Positions 1-9,791 of a stretch of DNA of 64,000 nt are shown in pieces. Numbering within the stretch: position 1 is the stretch's first letter; every line of letters starts with the position of its first letter. The DNA comes from Janthinobacterium sp. 67. Lineage in GTDB: Bacteria; Pseudomonadota; Gammaproteobacteria; Burkholderiales; Burkholderiaceae_D. The notes under the pieces were generated by a model, which did no database searches, was not told where the DNA came from, and saw nothing but the letters and a program-made list of their open reading frames with translations. The position numbers were made by a program, and so were the translations under genes. The DNA is taken from contig NZ_PGES01000001.1 in the NCBI RefSeq assembly GCF_002797895.1, forward strand, positions 496,001-560,000, given 5' to 3'.

Positions 1-2877
1 TTTAACGGCGTCAAGATGAAGCCGGAAAACCTGGCGAAGTGGTTCGACGGCTTGCGTAAATGGGCGCAAGATCCCCTGTTGCTGCTGCCGGCCATCACGG
101 CCAAGGCGTGGGAGAGATTAACGCCGTTCGGCATCGAGGATGCGTTTGCCAAGAGTTTCACGGCGCAGGTGCCCGAGTGCTTCGAGCATACGGAGGCGCT
201 GGGGATCTCCCTGGCGGCCCTCACGCCGCTGGCGCACAAGCTGCACCTGCATGCGGCGGCGGCCATCGCCCGGCGCATGGATCAGTTGAAACGCCAGTCG
301 CGCCAGTTCGGTTTTGCCGACATGCTGCAGCGATTGCACGACGCGCTGGCCGGCGAGAATGGCGCGGCCCTGCGCCAGCGCATCATCGACCAGTATCCAT
401 TGGCCATGGTCGATGAATTCCAGGATACGGCGCCAAGCCAGTACCAGATCTTCAATTCTCTGTACCGCATTGCCGACAACGATCCGGCCCTGGGTCTGTT
501 CCTGATCGGCGACCCGAAACAGTCGATCTACGGCTTTCGCGGCGCCGACATCCAGAGCTACCTGGCGGCACGGCGTGCGACAACGGGACGCCACTACCAG
601 TTGGGCACCAACTACCGCTCGACGGCGCCGCTGGTGGCGGCCGTCAACCAGCTGTTCCTGCACGCCGAGCGCGACGAGGTGCCGGCGGGCGCCTTCCGCT
701 ACCGCAAAAACGGCGAGAATCCGCTACCCTTCGAGGCCGTCGACGCCAAGGGCCGCGCCGAACACCTGGTGAACGCCGGCGGTCCGCTGCCGGCACTGCT
801 GGCTGCCTGCGCCAGCGATGAAGCGCTGCGCGGCGACAGCTACCGCGAGTATTTCGCGCAGCACTGCGCCGAACACATCGTCGCCATGCTGGGCGATGCG
901 CAAGCCGGTTTTACGGGCCCCGACGGGTTTGCGCGCCTGCAGCCGGCCGACGTCGCCATCCTCGTGCGCGACCGCAAGGAGGCGGCCGCCATCCGCCGCG
1001 CGCTGGCGCGCCGCCGGGTCGCCAGCGTCTACCTGTCCGACAAGGATTCCGTCATCGACAGCGAGGAAGCGCAAGACGTGCTGCGCTGGCTGGCGGCGCT
1101 GGCCAACCCGCTCGACGGGGGACTGGCGCGGGCCGCCTTTGCCACGCGCACCATCGGCCTGTCGCTGGGCGAGCTGGCGCGCCTGTCGAGCGATGAACTG
1201 GAATGGGAACGCCGGGTCGAACAACTGAAGGCCCTGCATTTGATCTGGCAGCGCCAGGGCGTGCTGGCCATGCTGCGCCGCTTCATCCACGAATTGCAGC
1301 TGCCGGCCATGCTGCTGCAGCAGACGGGCGGTGAACGGCGGTTGACGAATCTGCTGCACCTGGCCGAACTGCTGCAATCGGCCAGTCGCCAGCTCGATGG
1401 CGAGCAGGCGCTGATACGCTGGCTGGCCGAGCAGATCGCCGGCGAAGGCGAAAACGGCGACGAGCGCGTGCTGCGCCTGGAAAGCGATGCGGAACTGGTG
1501 AAGGTGATCACCGTGCACAAATCCAAGGGGCTCGAATATCCGCTCGTGTATCTGCCGTTCGCCGTCACGGCACGCAAGGTGGACAAGCGCAACCGCAGCT
1601 TCTTCGACTATGCGAACGACGATGGCGAACGCCGCCTCGACCTGTCCTTGTCCGACGAGGCCATGGCGGCGGTGGAAGAGGCGCGCATCGAGGAAGACTT
1701 GCGCCTGCTGTACGTGGCGCTGACGCGGGCGCGCCACTTTTTGTGGCTGGGCGTGGCCGCCCAGGCCGCGCGCAAGGCGGGCGAGAACACCTTGCACGAA
1801 TCGGCGCTCGGCTATCTGCTGACGGGCGGCGACAAGCTGCCGTTCGACCAGCTGCTGCTGCGCTGGCAGCAGGTGGCGGGCAGCTGCGACGCCATCTATG
1901 TCAGCACCTTGGGGCAGGCCGACGCCTGCACGGTGCTGGACCGGGTGGAGCGGCGGCCCGAGTTGCGGCCCGCGCCCGTGTTCGCGGGTGAATTCGAGCG
2001 CGACTGGTCGGTGGGCAGCTTTACGTCGCTGACGCGCCAGATCGGCGCCGTGACGGCTGCGCACGTGCCGCAGCGGGCGCTGGAAGAAACCCTGCTGGAA
2101 GATGGCACGGCGGTGGCCGTGGTCGCGCCGACGCATATGGGCGACGCGCCGTGGCACCGCTTCCCGCGCGGCTCCGTGCCCGGCAATTTCCTGCACGAGC
2201 AGCTTGAGTGGATGGGCGGCGAAGGGTTTGACAGCGTCCACGATGACAACTTCGACACCCGCCTGGCCGCGCGCTGCGAGCGGGCCGGCTGGGGCCACCG
2301 CCAGGACGACGCCATCGCCTGGCTGCGGGAAATCGCCATCACGCCGCTGCCGCTGCTCGATGCCTCGCTGTCGCAGCTGGACAGCACCCTGTCCGAGATG
2401 GAGTTCTGGTTCCCCAGCGAGCATTTGTCCACCGAGGCGCTCGATAAACTGTGCACGCGCTTGCTGCTCGATGGCGCGCCGCGTCCCGTGCTGCCGCGGC
2501 GCCAGCTGCACGGCATGCTGAAAGGCTTTGCCGACCTGGTCATCGAACGGGATGGCCGCTACTGGGTGCTCGACTACAAGTCGAACGCGCTGGGCGCCAA
2601 CGACGCGGCCTACCACACGCAGGCGCTGGCGGCCGGCATGGCGCAGCACCGCTACGACATCCAGGGCGCCATCTACATGCTGGCCCTGCACCGGCTGCTG
2701 AAAAGCCGTCTTGGCGATGCCTACGACCCGGCCGAGCACCTGGGCGGCGCCATCTTCCTGTTCCTGCGCGGCATAGCGAATGCGGACACGCATGGCTGCT
2801 ACTGGCTGGCGCCGCAACTGGAACTGCTGGACGGCCTCGATCAACTGTTAGAAGAAACGGAACACCATGCAGCATGA
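1..2877 (+). CDS. recB: Exodeoxyribonuclease V (RecBCD) subunit beta, 5'-truncated by window edge
   Basis: This is the DNA helicase-nuclease subunit that unwinds and degrades double-strand ends for recombinational repair. The frame is open from base 1, so the N-terminal helicase part (Walker A) lies outside the window. Visible UvrD-family motifs in order: VDEFQDTAPSQ (Walker B), LIGDPKQSIYGFRGAD, YRSTAPLV, VITVHKSKGLEYP and LLYVALTRARH. The C-terminal nuclease is marked by GFADLVIERDG followed by VLDYKSN and YDIQGAIYMLAL. It overlaps recD by 11 nt, so the two are translationally coupled; recC is expected just upstream. About 960 residues are visible of the family's roughly 1200. Confidence 0.95.
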   Translation, partial: FNGVKMKPENLAKWFDGLRKWAQDPLLLLPAITAKAWERLTPFGIEDAFAKSFTAQVPECFEHTEALGISLAALTPLAHKLHLHAAAAIARRMDQLKRQSRQFGFADMLQRLHDALAGENGAALRQRIIDQYPLAMVDEFQDTAPSQYQIFNSLYRIADNDPALGLFLIGDPKQSIYGFRGADIQSYLAARRATTGRHYQLGTNYRSTAPLVAAVNQLFLHAERDEVPAGAFRYRKNGENPLPFEAVDAKGRAEHLVNAGGPLPALLAACASDEALRGDSYREYFAQHCAEHIVAMLGDAQAGFTGPDGFARLQPADVAILVRDRKEAAAIRRALARRRVASVYLSDKDSVIDSEEAQDVLRWLAALANPLDGGLARAAFATRTIGLSLGELARLSSDELEWERRVEQLKALHLIWQRQGVLAMLRRFIHELQLPAMLLQQTGGERRLTNLLHLAELLQSASRQLDGEQALIRWLAEQIAGEGENGDERVLRLESDAELVKVITVHKSKGLEYPLVYLPFAVTARKVDKRNRSFFDYANDDGERRLDLSLSDEAMAAVEEARIEEDLRLLYVALTRARHFLWLGVAAQAARKAGENTLHESALGYLLTGGDKLPFDQLLLRWQQVAGSCDAIYVSTLGQADACTVLDRVERRPELRPAPVFAGEFERDWSVGSFTSLTRQIGAVTAAHVPQRALEETLLEDGTAVAVVAPTHMGDAPWHRFPRGSVPGNFLHEQLEWMGGEGFDSVHDDNFDTRLAARCERAGWGHRQDDAIAWLREIAITPLPLLDASLSQLDSTLSEMEFWFPSEHLSTEALDKLCTRLLLDGAPRPVLPRRQLHGMLKGFADLVIERDGRYWVLDYKSNALGANDAAYHTQALAAGMAQHRYDIQGAIYMLALHRLLKSRLGDAYDPAEHLGGAIFLFLRGIANADTHGCYWLAPQLELLDGLDQLLEETEHHAA

Positions 2878-4840
2878 CGCGCAGTTGGATACCCTGCAGA
2901 TGGATGCCTTGTTCAGCCATGTCGACGGCCTCGCCGAGGGGGGCCATCTGCGCCGCCTGAGCGCCGCCTTTGCACGCTTCATCGCCACGCTGGACGAGGG
3001 CGCGCCGAATGCGTCCGCCTTGGCCGTGGCCTGCGTCGTGCTGTCCGAGCTGGAAGGGCGGGGGCACAGCTGCCTGATGCTGGCAGACCTGGCCAGCGAA
3101 CCGTCGCAGTTGCTGGGCTGGAGCGAGGAGCTGTGGCATGGCGTGCTGGCCGTTTCCGGTCCGCTGCCGGGCAGCGTCGCTGGCTGGCGCGCGCTGCTGG
3201 CCGGCGCGCCGCAGGTGTGGACGGTGGGCGCGGCCGACGTGCGCCAGCCGCTGGTGCTCGATGGCGACCGCCTGTATTTGCGCCGCTACTGGCGCGACGA
3301 AACCCTGGTGGGCGAAAAAATCGCCGCGCGCGCGCAGGATTTGACGAATCCGCCGCTGCCGCAGGTGCGGCTATGGCTCGATATCCTGTTCGACCAGCCG
3401 TCCAAGGACGGTGGCCCGGACTGGCAAAAAGTGGCGTGCGCCATCGCCCTGCGCGGCAAGGTGGCCATCATCACCGGCGGCCCCGGCACGGGCAAGACGT
3501 ACACGGTGGCCAGTTTGCTCACCTTGCTGTTTGCCGTCTCGCCACAACCGGAGCAGCTGCGCATCGCGCTGGCCGCGCCGACCGGCAAGGCGGCCGCGCG
3601 GCTGAAACAGTCGATCGACAAGGCACTGGAAGGCTTGGCGGCCAAGGCGGGCGATGCGTTGCCCCTGCTGGAACTGGCGCGGCGCATGGGCGCGGCGCGC
3701 ACCCTGCATAGCTTGCTGGGTGCGCGGCCCGATACGCGCGCCTTTGCCCACCATGCGGGCAATCCGCTCGACGTCGACGTGCTGATCGTCGATGAAGCGT
3801 CGATGGTGCACCTGGAAATGATGGCCTCCGTACTCGACGCCTTGCCGCCCAAGGCGATATTGATCCTGCTCGGCGACAAGGACCAATTGGCGTCCGTGGA
3901 GGCGGGCGCCGTGCTGGGCGACTTGTGCCATGACGCGCAGGCGGGTGGCTACACGGACGCCACCATCGCGTATGCGCAGGCGGCCAGCGGCGTGGCCATT
4001 CCGCCCGCCTTTGCGGGGACGGCCGGCGCGCTGGCGCAGCAGACGGTGATGCTGCGCCACAGCCACCGTTTCAGCGGTCCGATCGGCGAGCTGGCCTTGG
4101 CCGTGAATGGCGGCAGGCCCGATCTTGCCAAGGCCTGTTTCGCCGGCGACAGCGGCGGTCAGCTGGCATGGAGCGTGCCCGCGCAGCAGGAAGACGTGCT
4201 GCGCCTGGCCTTGCGCGGCCGCGCGGAGGCACCGGGCGGCTACCAGCCCTACCTGGCGCTGGTCAATGCCGGCGAGGCCGCGTACGCGCAGCATGACGAC
4301 TGGGTGCGCGCCGTGCTGCATGCGTTTGAAGCATTCCGCATCCTGTGCGCCGTGCGCGAAGGCGAGTGGGGCGTGGCCGGCTTGAACACGGCCATCGAGC
4401 TGCGGCTGGAAAAAGAGGGGCTGATACGCCGCAGCGAGTGGTATGTGGGCCGTCCCGTGATGGTCACGCGTAACGATTACGGTACGGGCGTGTTCAATGG
4501 CGACATCGGACTGACCCTGCGCGACCCGGCGCGGCCGGGATCATTGCGCGTGTATTTCCTGGAAGGGGAAAACGTGCGCAGCGTGCTGGCCACGCGCCTG
4601 CGCCACGTGGAAACGGCGTTCGCCATGACCGTGCATAAATCGCAGGGTTCGGAATTCCGTCACACGGTGCTGGTGCTGCCGCAGGAAGGCGGCGCCATGC
4701 TGGCGCGCGAACTGGTCTACACGGGCATCACGCGCGCGCGCGACTTCTTTACCCTCGTCTCGCCCACGCAGGCCGTGCTGTTCGACGCGATTCTGCGCCG
4801 CACGCAGCGGGCAAGCGGCTTGAGAGGGTTGATCGGCTGA
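2867..4840 (+). CDS. recD: Exodeoxyribonuclease V (RecBCD) subunit alpha
   Basis: This is the 5'-3' helicase motor of RecBCD, 657 residues. Walker A is ITGGPGTGKTYT; the DEAS box is in LIVDEASMVHLEM; motif III is LLGDKDQLASVEAGAVLGDL; the C-terminal UvrD-like part has TVHKSQGSEF and ELVYTGITRARDF. The ATG at 2867 lies inside the end of recB, as expected for an operon. No gene follows for 163 bp, so recD probably ends the operon; I see no strong terminator. Confidence 0.95.
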   Translation: MQHDAQLDTLQMDALFSHVDGLAEGGHLRRLSAAFARFIATLDEGAPNASALAVACVVLSELEGRGHSCLMLADLASEPSQLLGWSEELWHGVLAVSGPLPGSVAGWRALLAGAPQVWTVGAADVRQPLVLDGDRLYLRRYWRDETLVGEKIAARAQDLTNPPLPQVRLWLDILFDQPSKDGGPDWQKVACAIALRGKVAIITGGPGTGKTYTVASLLTLLFAVSPQPEQLRIALAAPTGKAAARLKQSIDKALEGLAAKAGDALPLLELARRMGAARTLHSLLGARPDTRAFAHHAGNPLDVDVLIVDEASMVHLEMMASVLDALPPKAILILLGDKDQLASVEAGAVLGDLCHDAQAGGYTDATIAYAQAASGVAIPPAFAGTAGALAQQTVMLRHSHRFSGPIGELALAVNGGRPDLAKACFAGDSGGQLAWSVPAQQEDVLRLALRGRAEAPGGYQPYLALVNAGEAAYAQHDDWVRAVLHAFEAFRILCAVREGEWGVAGLNTAIELRLEKEGLIRRSEWYVGRPVMVTRNDYGTGVFNGDIGLTLRDPARPGSLRVYFLEGENVRSVLATRLRHVETAFAMTVHKSQGSEFRHTVLVLPQEGGAMLARELVYTGITRARDFFTLVSPTQAVLFDAILRRTQRASGLRGLIG

Positions 4841-4955
4841 CAGGGTTAGGTAGGTTTCTGCACGGAAATATATGTGTTGTATTCCGAATATTGATGATAA
4901 TTGTTCCGATTTTTGTGTGAAAATGCTTTCATAGAGAAAGTAGTGCAGAGCATTG

Positions 4956-4981
4956 TTTCTTGCCACTATTTCTTGCCACTA
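4956..4981 (+). repeat. Perfect tandem duplication of a 13-bp unit in the chemoreceptor leader
   Basis: The unit tttcttgccacta occurs twice without a gap (4956-4968 and 4969-4981), ending 10 bp before the GAGGAG ribosome binding site of the next gene. It looks like a slippage duplication in the 5' leader. The rest of the 163-bp gap (4841-5003) is AT-rich and presumably carries the promoter. Confidence 0.8.
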
Positions 4982-5003
4982 AAATCGAAACGAGGAGTCC
5001 ATC

Positions 5004-6920
5004 ATGTTGTCTTCCCTTCGCACGCGGCTGGTGCTCATCTGCGTGGCCATCGTCGTCCTGTCCATGCTGGCCTTGTCGGTCGCCAATTACGTCACCACGC
5101 GCAGCAGCATGCTGGCGTCGTCGGACCAGCAGATGCAGCAGCTGCTGCACAGCCAGTCGGCCGTGCTGGCGCAATGGGTCGATGGCAAGAAAAAGGTCAT
5201 GGCGTCCGTCGTCATGTCGGCCGAGACGCCCGATCCGCTGCGCGCCTTCCAGATCGCGGAAAAGGCCGGCGATTTTTCGGAAGTGTTCATCGGCTACGCG
5301 GACAAGCGCTCCGTGTTTACCCATCCGGGCCGCCCGGCCGATTTCGATCCCACGGCGCGCGCCTGGTACACGGATACGGTCAAGGCGGGCGTGCCGATGC
5401 TCACGCCGCCGTACGTGGATGCGGCCAGCCACAAGCTCGTGGTGTCGTTCACGGCGCCCGTCGGGCCGAAAGAGGCGCTGGTCGGCGTGGCGGGCGCGGA
5501 CGTGCTGCTCGATACGGTGATTGCCAACGTGGTGGCGATCAAGCCGACGCCGCACAGCTTTGCCTTCCTCGTCGACCAGAGCGGCACCATCATCGCCCAT
5601 GCCAACAAGGACCTGAGCCTGCAGCCGGTGGCGAAACTCGATGCGGCGCTGTCGGCCGCGCAGGTCAACCGCCTGGAAAGCACGCGCACGAGCGAGGCCG
5701 TGCGCCTGAATGATCGCGACGGCAAGCTGTACGTCACGCGCGTGGCCGGCACCGACTGGCTGCTGGCCGTGGTGCTCGACCAGCAGGAAGCCATGCAAGC
5801 CTTGCAGACGATGCTGACGACGGCCGCCGTCACGGCCGCGCTGCTGACGGGGCTGGCGGCGGCGCTGCTGTCGCTGCTGGTGTTCAAGATGCTCAAGCGC
5901 CTGGAACTGGTGCGCGACGCGCTCGACGACATCGCCTCGGGCGAGGGCGATCTGACGCGCCGGCTCGACGCTTCCGGCGTGGACGAACTGGCGCAGATCG
6001 CCGGCGCCTTCAACCGCTTCATCGACAAGATTGCCGCCGTGCTCGTGAAAATCCGCACGGCCAGCGAATCGGTGAAAGTATCGTCGTCGGAAATCGCCGC
6101 CGGCAACCAGGACCTGTCGTCGCGCACGGAGCAGCAAGCCAGTTCGCTGGAAGAGACGGCCGCCTCGATGGAGGAGCTGACCAGCACGGTGAAACAGAAT
6201 GCCGACAATGCCCGCCAGGCCAACCAGATGGCCGTTTCGGCTTCCAGCGTGGCCAGCAAGGGCGGTCACGTGGTGGCGCAGGTGGTCGACACCATGGCGT
6301 CGATCAACGACTCGTCGAAGAAGATCGTCGACATCATCAGCGTCATCGACGGCATCGCCTTCCAGACGAATATCCTGGCGCTCAATGCGGCCGTGGAAGC
6401 GGCGCGCGCGGGCGAACAGGGACGGGGCTTTGCCGTGGTGGCGACGGAAGTGCGCAGCCTGGCCCAGCGTTCCGCAGGGGCGGCCAAGGAAATCAAGCTG
6501 CTGATCGACGATTCGGTGGGCAAGGTCGATTCTGGCGCGCGCCTCGTCGACGAGGCTGGCGCGACGATGCAGGAAATCGTCGACAGCGTGCGCCGCGTCA
6601 CCGACATCATGGGCGAGATCACGGCCGCCAGCGTCGAGCAGAGTTCCGGCATCGAACAGGTGAACCAGGCGATTGCGCAGATGGACCAGGTGACGCAGCA
6701 GAACGCGGCCCTGGTGGAAGAGGCGGCGGCCGCCGCCGAAAGCCTGCAGGACCAGGCCAGTACCCTGGCGCAGGTGGTGGGCGTGTTCAAGCTCGATGAC
6801 GGGCCGGCGCCGGCGCTTGTCAAACCGGTGCGCGCCGCCATCGCGCCGCGCCTCGCCAGCCGGCCGGCACCGGCGCCCGCCGTTAAGGCCGAACGCAGCG
6901 AGGAGTGGGAGACGTTTTAA
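5004..6920 (+). CDS. Methyl-accepting chemotaxis protein with Cache sensor and CheR/CheB tether
   Basis: This is an inner-membrane chemoreceptor of 638 residues. An N-terminal membrane helix (about 7-28) is followed by a periplasmic Cache-type ligand domain (about 40-265), a second helix (about 270-295), a HAMP domain (about 297-350) and the cytoplasmic signalling domain with the hairpin-tip sequence [20 protein letters not shown]. The protein ends in EEWETF, a close match to the NWETF pentapeptide that tethers CheR and CheB in enteric receptors. ATG 5004 has a GAGGAG ribosome binding site. The ligand cannot be told from sequence. It converges with the LysR gene, leaving only 4 bp between the stop codons. 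Confidence 0.93.
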   Translation: MLSSLRTRLVLICVAIVVLSMLALSVANYVTTRSSMLASSDQQMQQLLHSQSAVLAQWVDGKKKVMASVVMSAETPDPLRAFQIAEKAGDFSEVFIGYADKRSVFTHPGRPADFDPTARAWYTDTVKAGVPMLTPPYVDAASHKLVVSFTAPVGPKEALVGVAGADVLLDTVIANVVAIKPTPHSFAFLVDQSGTIIAHANKDLSLQPVAKLDAALSAAQVNRLESTRTSEAVRLNDRDGKLYVTRVAGTDWLLAVVLDQQEAMQALQTMLTTAAVTAALLTGLAAALLSLLVFKMLKRLELVRDALDDIASGEGDLTRRLDASGVDELAQIAGAFNRFIDKIAAVLVKIRTASESVKVSSSEIAAGNQDLSSRTEQQASSLEETAASMEELTSTVKQNADNARQANQMAVSASSVASKGGHVVAQVVDTMASINDSSKKIVDIISVIDGIAFQTNILALNAAVEAARAGEQGRGFAVVATEVRSLAQRSAGAAKEIKLLIDDSVGKVDSGARLVDEAGATMQEIVDSVRRVTDIMGEITAASVEQSSGIEQVNQAIAQMDQVTQQNAALVEEAAAAAESLQDQASTLAQVVGVFKLDDGPAPALVKPVRAAIAPRLASRPAPAPAVKAERSEEWETF

Positions 6921-6924
6921 ACCT

Positions 6925-7824
6925 TCAAGCGCGGCGGGGCGCCAGGGTCGGCGCCATCTGTTTCGCCACCTCGAAAAAAGCATTCGTGGCCGGCGTGTTC
7001 TGGCGCCGGTCGCGCACGGCCAGGCCCACCTTGCGGCTGACGGGCGGATTCAGGGGCAGGGCGACCAGTTCCGGATACTGTTCGCGCAGCCGCTGCGGCA
7101 GGGCCAGTTCGGCCACGATGGACAGGCCGTCGCCGCGGCTGACCATGTCGAGGATGGTGATCACCTGGCTGATGCGGTACGGCACCTGCGGCTGCAAGCC
7201 CGCGTTGGCGAACAGCGGCTCGATCAGGCAGGCGCAGCCCGCCTCGGACATGATGAATGGCCCCTCGCACAGCTGCGCCAGGGTGATGGACGTTTCGCCG
7301 GACAGCGCATGGCTGCGCGGCACCAGCGCCATCATCTGGTCTTCCACCAGCGGCGCCGTATCGAAACGCTCGTCGGGCAGCACGACGAAGCCCACGTCGA
7401 CCCGGCGTTCGCGTATCCACTGCACCACTTCATGGTCGGCGCCTTCGTCGATGCGCAAGTCGATGCCCGGATAGCGCAGGCGGAATTGCGCCGTGATGGC
7501 CGGCAGCAGATTCAAGGACGACGTGGGGCCGAAGGAGCCGATGCGCAGGGTGCCCTGGCGCTGGCCCAGCACGTCGGCCGCTTCCTGGCGCATGGCTTCC
7601 GACAGGCCGAGGATTTCGCGCGCGCGCACGAGCAGCTGGCGGCCCACGTCGGTCAGCTCGGCCGAGGCCTGGTGGCGCACGATCAGGTCCACGCCCATCT
7701 CCTTTTCCAGCGCCTTCAAGGCGTGCGAGACGGCCGACTGGCTGATGCCCAGCTGCGCGGCGGCGGCGGAAAAGCCGTGCAGTTCGGCCACCAGGGTAAA
7801 AATTTCCAGTTGCGTGAAGGTCAT
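6925..7824 (-). CDS. LysR-family transcriptional regulator
   Basis: 299 residues. The N-terminal winged helix-turn-helix is clear (LEIFTLVAELHGFSAAAAQLGISQSAVSHALKALE in part), followed by a periplasmic-binding-protein-like effector domain. It is divergent from the EamA exporter gene at 7934 with a 109-bp shared control region that holds ATGAG half-sites. By the usual LysR arrangement it probably controls that exporter and itself. The effector is unknown. Confidence 0.92.
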   Translation of the reverse strand: MTFTQLEIFTLVAELHGFSAAAAQLGISQSAVSHALKALEKEMGVDLIVRHQASAELTDVGRQLLVRAREILGLSEAMRQEAADVLGQRQGTLRIGSFGPTSSLNLLPAITAQFRLRYPGIDLRIDEGADHEVVQWIRERRVDVGFVVLPDERFDTAPLVEDQMMALVPRSHALSGETSITLAQLCEGPFIMSEAGCACLIEPLFANAGLQPQVPYRISQVITILDMVSRGDGLSIVAELALPQRLREQYPELVALPLNPPVSRKVGLAVRDRRQNTPATNAFFEVAKQMAPTLAPRRA

Positions 7825-7843
7825 GGTGTGGTTTCTTTGGTGT

Positions 7844-7870
7844 ATGAGTATTCGCTCATTATTTCATGAG
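7844..7870. promoter_or_regulatory. Candidate LysR operator: repeated ATGAG half-sites
   Basis: ATGAG (7844-7848), six bases, CTCAT (7855-7859), then six bases and another ATGAG (7866-7870) form an inverted repeat plus a third half-site between the divergent LysR and EamA genes. Placement and symmetry suit a LysR-type binding site. Function is inferred. Confidence 0.5.
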
Positions 7871-7933
7871 TTGATATTAGTATTAATATATATCTGCAGC
7901 ATCCGCTGCACAAGCGACATCATAGGACTTTCC

Positions 7934-8866
7934 ATGCGCACTACCGCCATACCTTCCGCCGCCTTGCCTTCCGTGCAATCGCCGCTGGTCTACCTGAAAC
8001 TGATTTTCGTCGCCCTGTTCTGGGGCGGCACCTTTATCGCGGGCCGCGTGCTGGCGCAGCAGATGCCGCCGATGACGGCCGCCAGCGGACGTTTCGGCGT
8101 GGCCGTGCTGCTGCTCGTCGTGCTGGCGTGGAAGCTGGAAGGGGGCTTGCCGCGCCTGGACCGCAAGCAGCTGATGACGACGGCGGCCCTGGGCCTGACG
8201 GGCATCTTTCTGTACAACCTGTGTTTCCTGGCGGCCCTGTCGCGCATGCCGGCCGGGCGCACGGCTTTATTTGTCGCACTGAATCCCATCGTCACGGCGC
8301 TGGCCTCGGCCATGCTGTTCCGCGAACGGCTCGGATCGTTCAAGTGGCTGGGCATCATGCTGGCGTTCTGCGGCACGGCCATCGTCATCACGCGCGGCGA
8401 CCTTGCCGGCGTGCTGCACGGTAACGGCGGCGGCATCGGCGCCGGTGAAATCTTCATGTTTTGCGGTATTTCCAGCTGGGCCGCCTACACCCTGATCGGC
8501 CGGGTGGCGCTGAAGGGCTTGAGTCCGATCGCCGCCACGACGTATGCGGCGATGTGGGGCCTGGCGTTTTTGCTGGTGGGCGCGGCCGTGGAATTCCCGA
8601 GCGTGCCATGGCACAGCTTTGGCTGGCAAGTGTGGGCCGCCATCGGCTACCTGGGCGTGTTCGGCACGGTGATCGGCTTTGTCTGGTATTACGAGGGCGT
8701 CAAAGCGCTGGGTCCGTCGCGCACGGCCGTGTTCAACAACCTCGTGCCCGTGTTCGGCATTGTGCTGGCGGCGGTGTTGCTGGGCGAGCCGGTGCTCGCC
8801 TCGATGCTGGTGGGCGGGGCGGTGACGATAGCCGGCGTCATCATGACCAACCGGCAGGCGAAATAG
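7934..8866 (+). CDS. EamA/DMT-superfamily transporter (drug/metabolite exporter)
   Basis: 310 residues with about ten hydrophobic segments and two EamA repeats, the usual layout of the family. The first repeat begins YLKLIFVALFWGGTFIAGRV and the second covers FCGISSWAAYTLIGRVAL to the end. I chose ATG 7934 because translation further upstream would run through the LysR promoter region. The gene is divergent from a LysR regulator. The substrate (amino acid, metabolite or drug) cannot be read from sequence. Confidence 0.9.
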   Translation: MRTTAIPSAALPSVQSPLVYLKLIFVALFWGGTFIAGRVLAQQMPPMTAASGRFGVAVLLLVVLAWKLEGGLPRLDRKQLMTTAALGLTGIFLYNLCFLAALSRMPAGRTALFVALNPIVTALASAMLFRERLGSFKWLGIMLAFCGTAIVITRGDLAGVLHGNGGGIGAGEIFMFCGISSWAAYTLIGRVALKGLSPIAATTYAAMWGLAFLLVGAAVEFPSVPWHSFGWQVWAAIGYLGVFGTVIGFVWYYEGVKALGPSRTAVFNNLVPVFGIVLAAVLLGEPVLASMLVGGAVTIAGVIMTNRQAK

Positions 8867-8868
8867 TT

Positions 8869-8899
8869 CCGGGGTCAGACCCGTCGGGTCTGACCCCGG
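8869..8899. repeat. 31-bp perfect palindrome between convergent genes
   Basis: Two 15-bp arms (CCGGGGTCAGACCCG and its exact complement) flank a single central T. The hairpin starts 2 bp after the EamA stop codon and ends 13 bp before the end of the convergent pbpG. It lacks a T-tract, so it may be a REP-like element or a hairpin protecting both 3' ends rather than a classic terminator. No second copy was noticed in the window. Confidence 0.8.
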
Positions 8900-8912
8900 C
8901 ATTCAGCCGTGC

Positions 8913-9791
8913 TTAGCGGGCGCGGCGGCGCTTCGACGGCTTCGCCGGCGCCTTCTTGTGTCGGCTGACGGAAGCGCGCACCACCTTCGGCTCTTCGATG
9001 CCGTTCTCGGCCGCCAGCATGCGGCGGATGTTGACGGCGTCCATGGCGCGCACGGAATTGGCGCGCGCGTTGAGCAGGATCATGGTGGCGAACTTGCCGG
9101 CCGACTTGATGCGCATGATCAGGCAGCGGCCCGCTTCATTCGTGTAGCCCGTTTTCGACAGGCCGATGTCCCAGCCCTTGGCGCCCACCAGGCGGTTCGT
9201 GTTGTGGTATTCCACGTCGCGGCCCTTGATCTGGATGACGTCCTTCGAATCCGTGGTGATGCGGCTGATTTCCGGGTAGCGCGAGGCGGCCACGGCCATC
9301 TTGACGAGATCGGCCGCCGTCGACTGGTTGTTCGGCGACAGGCCGGTCGGCTCTTCGATCACGGTCTGGTGCATGCCCAGGGCCTTGATCTTGGCGTTGA
9401 CGGCCACGGCAAACGCCGTCGGGCCGCCGGGGTAGGTGCGCGCCAGCGAGGCGGCGGCGCGGTTGTCGGACGACATCAGCGCCAGTTGCAGCACGTCGTG
9501 GCGGCTCAAAGTGGCGCCCACGGGCACGCGCGAGGTGCTGTGCTTCAGGGTGTCGACATCCTCGCGGTCGATGCTGATCTCTTCCTGCATATTGGCCTTG
9601 GAGTCGAGCACGACCATGGCCGTCATGAGTTTGGTCAGCGAGGCGATGGGCACCACCACGTTGGAATTTTTTTCAAGCAAGACTTTGCCTGTGCCGTCTT
9701 CGACCACCAGTATCGACTGGGAACCGAAGGGCACGGCGATGGCCGCTGTCGAAAGCGTCATCAGCACCGCGGCGAACATTTTTTTGAGCAT
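8913..9791 (-). CDS. pbpG: D-alanyl-D-alanine endopeptidase / PBP7-type serine peptidase
   Basis: A periplasmic S11-family peptidase acting on peptidoglycan, 292 residues from the chosen start. All three catalytic motifs are present: SLTK (in PIASLTKLMTAMVV), SDN (in ALMSSDNRAAA) and KTG (in LSKTGYTNEAG). The start at 9791 gives MLKKMFAAVLMTLSTAAIA, a normal signal peptide; upstream in-frame starts would add a non-hydrophobic stretch. The C-terminus is very basic (Arg/Lys-rich). No strong ribosome binding site is seen, so the start is moderately certain. Confidence 0.88.
   Translation of the reverse strand: MLKKMFAAVLMTLSTAAIAVPFGSQSILVVEDGTGKVLLEKNSNVVVPIASLTKLMTAMVVLDSKANMQEEISIDREDVDTLKHSTSRVPVGATLSRHDVLQLALMSSDNRAAASLARTYPGGPTAFAVAVNAKIKALGMHQTVIEEPTGLSPNNQSTAADLVKMAVAASRYPEISRITTDSKDVIQIKGRDVEYHNTNRLVGAKGWDIGLSKTGYTNEAGRCLIMRIKSAGKFATMILLNARANSVRAMDAVNIRRMLAAENGIEEPKVVRASVSRHKKAPAKPSKRRRAR

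Noticed and set aside
724..2844. Long open frame (over 700 codons) antisense to recB
   Set aside because: High-GC shadow: composition is Arg/Gln/His-rich without domains, and the plus strand encodes a clear RecB.
4841..5003. Sigma28-type promoter for the chemoreceptor
   Set aside because: No TAAA-N12/15-G[CT]CG arrangement and no copy of the late-flagellar motif found there.
4929..6983. 684-codon open frame antisense to the chemoreceptor
   Set aside because: Low-complexity Arg/His-rich translation opposite a well-conserved chemoreceptor.
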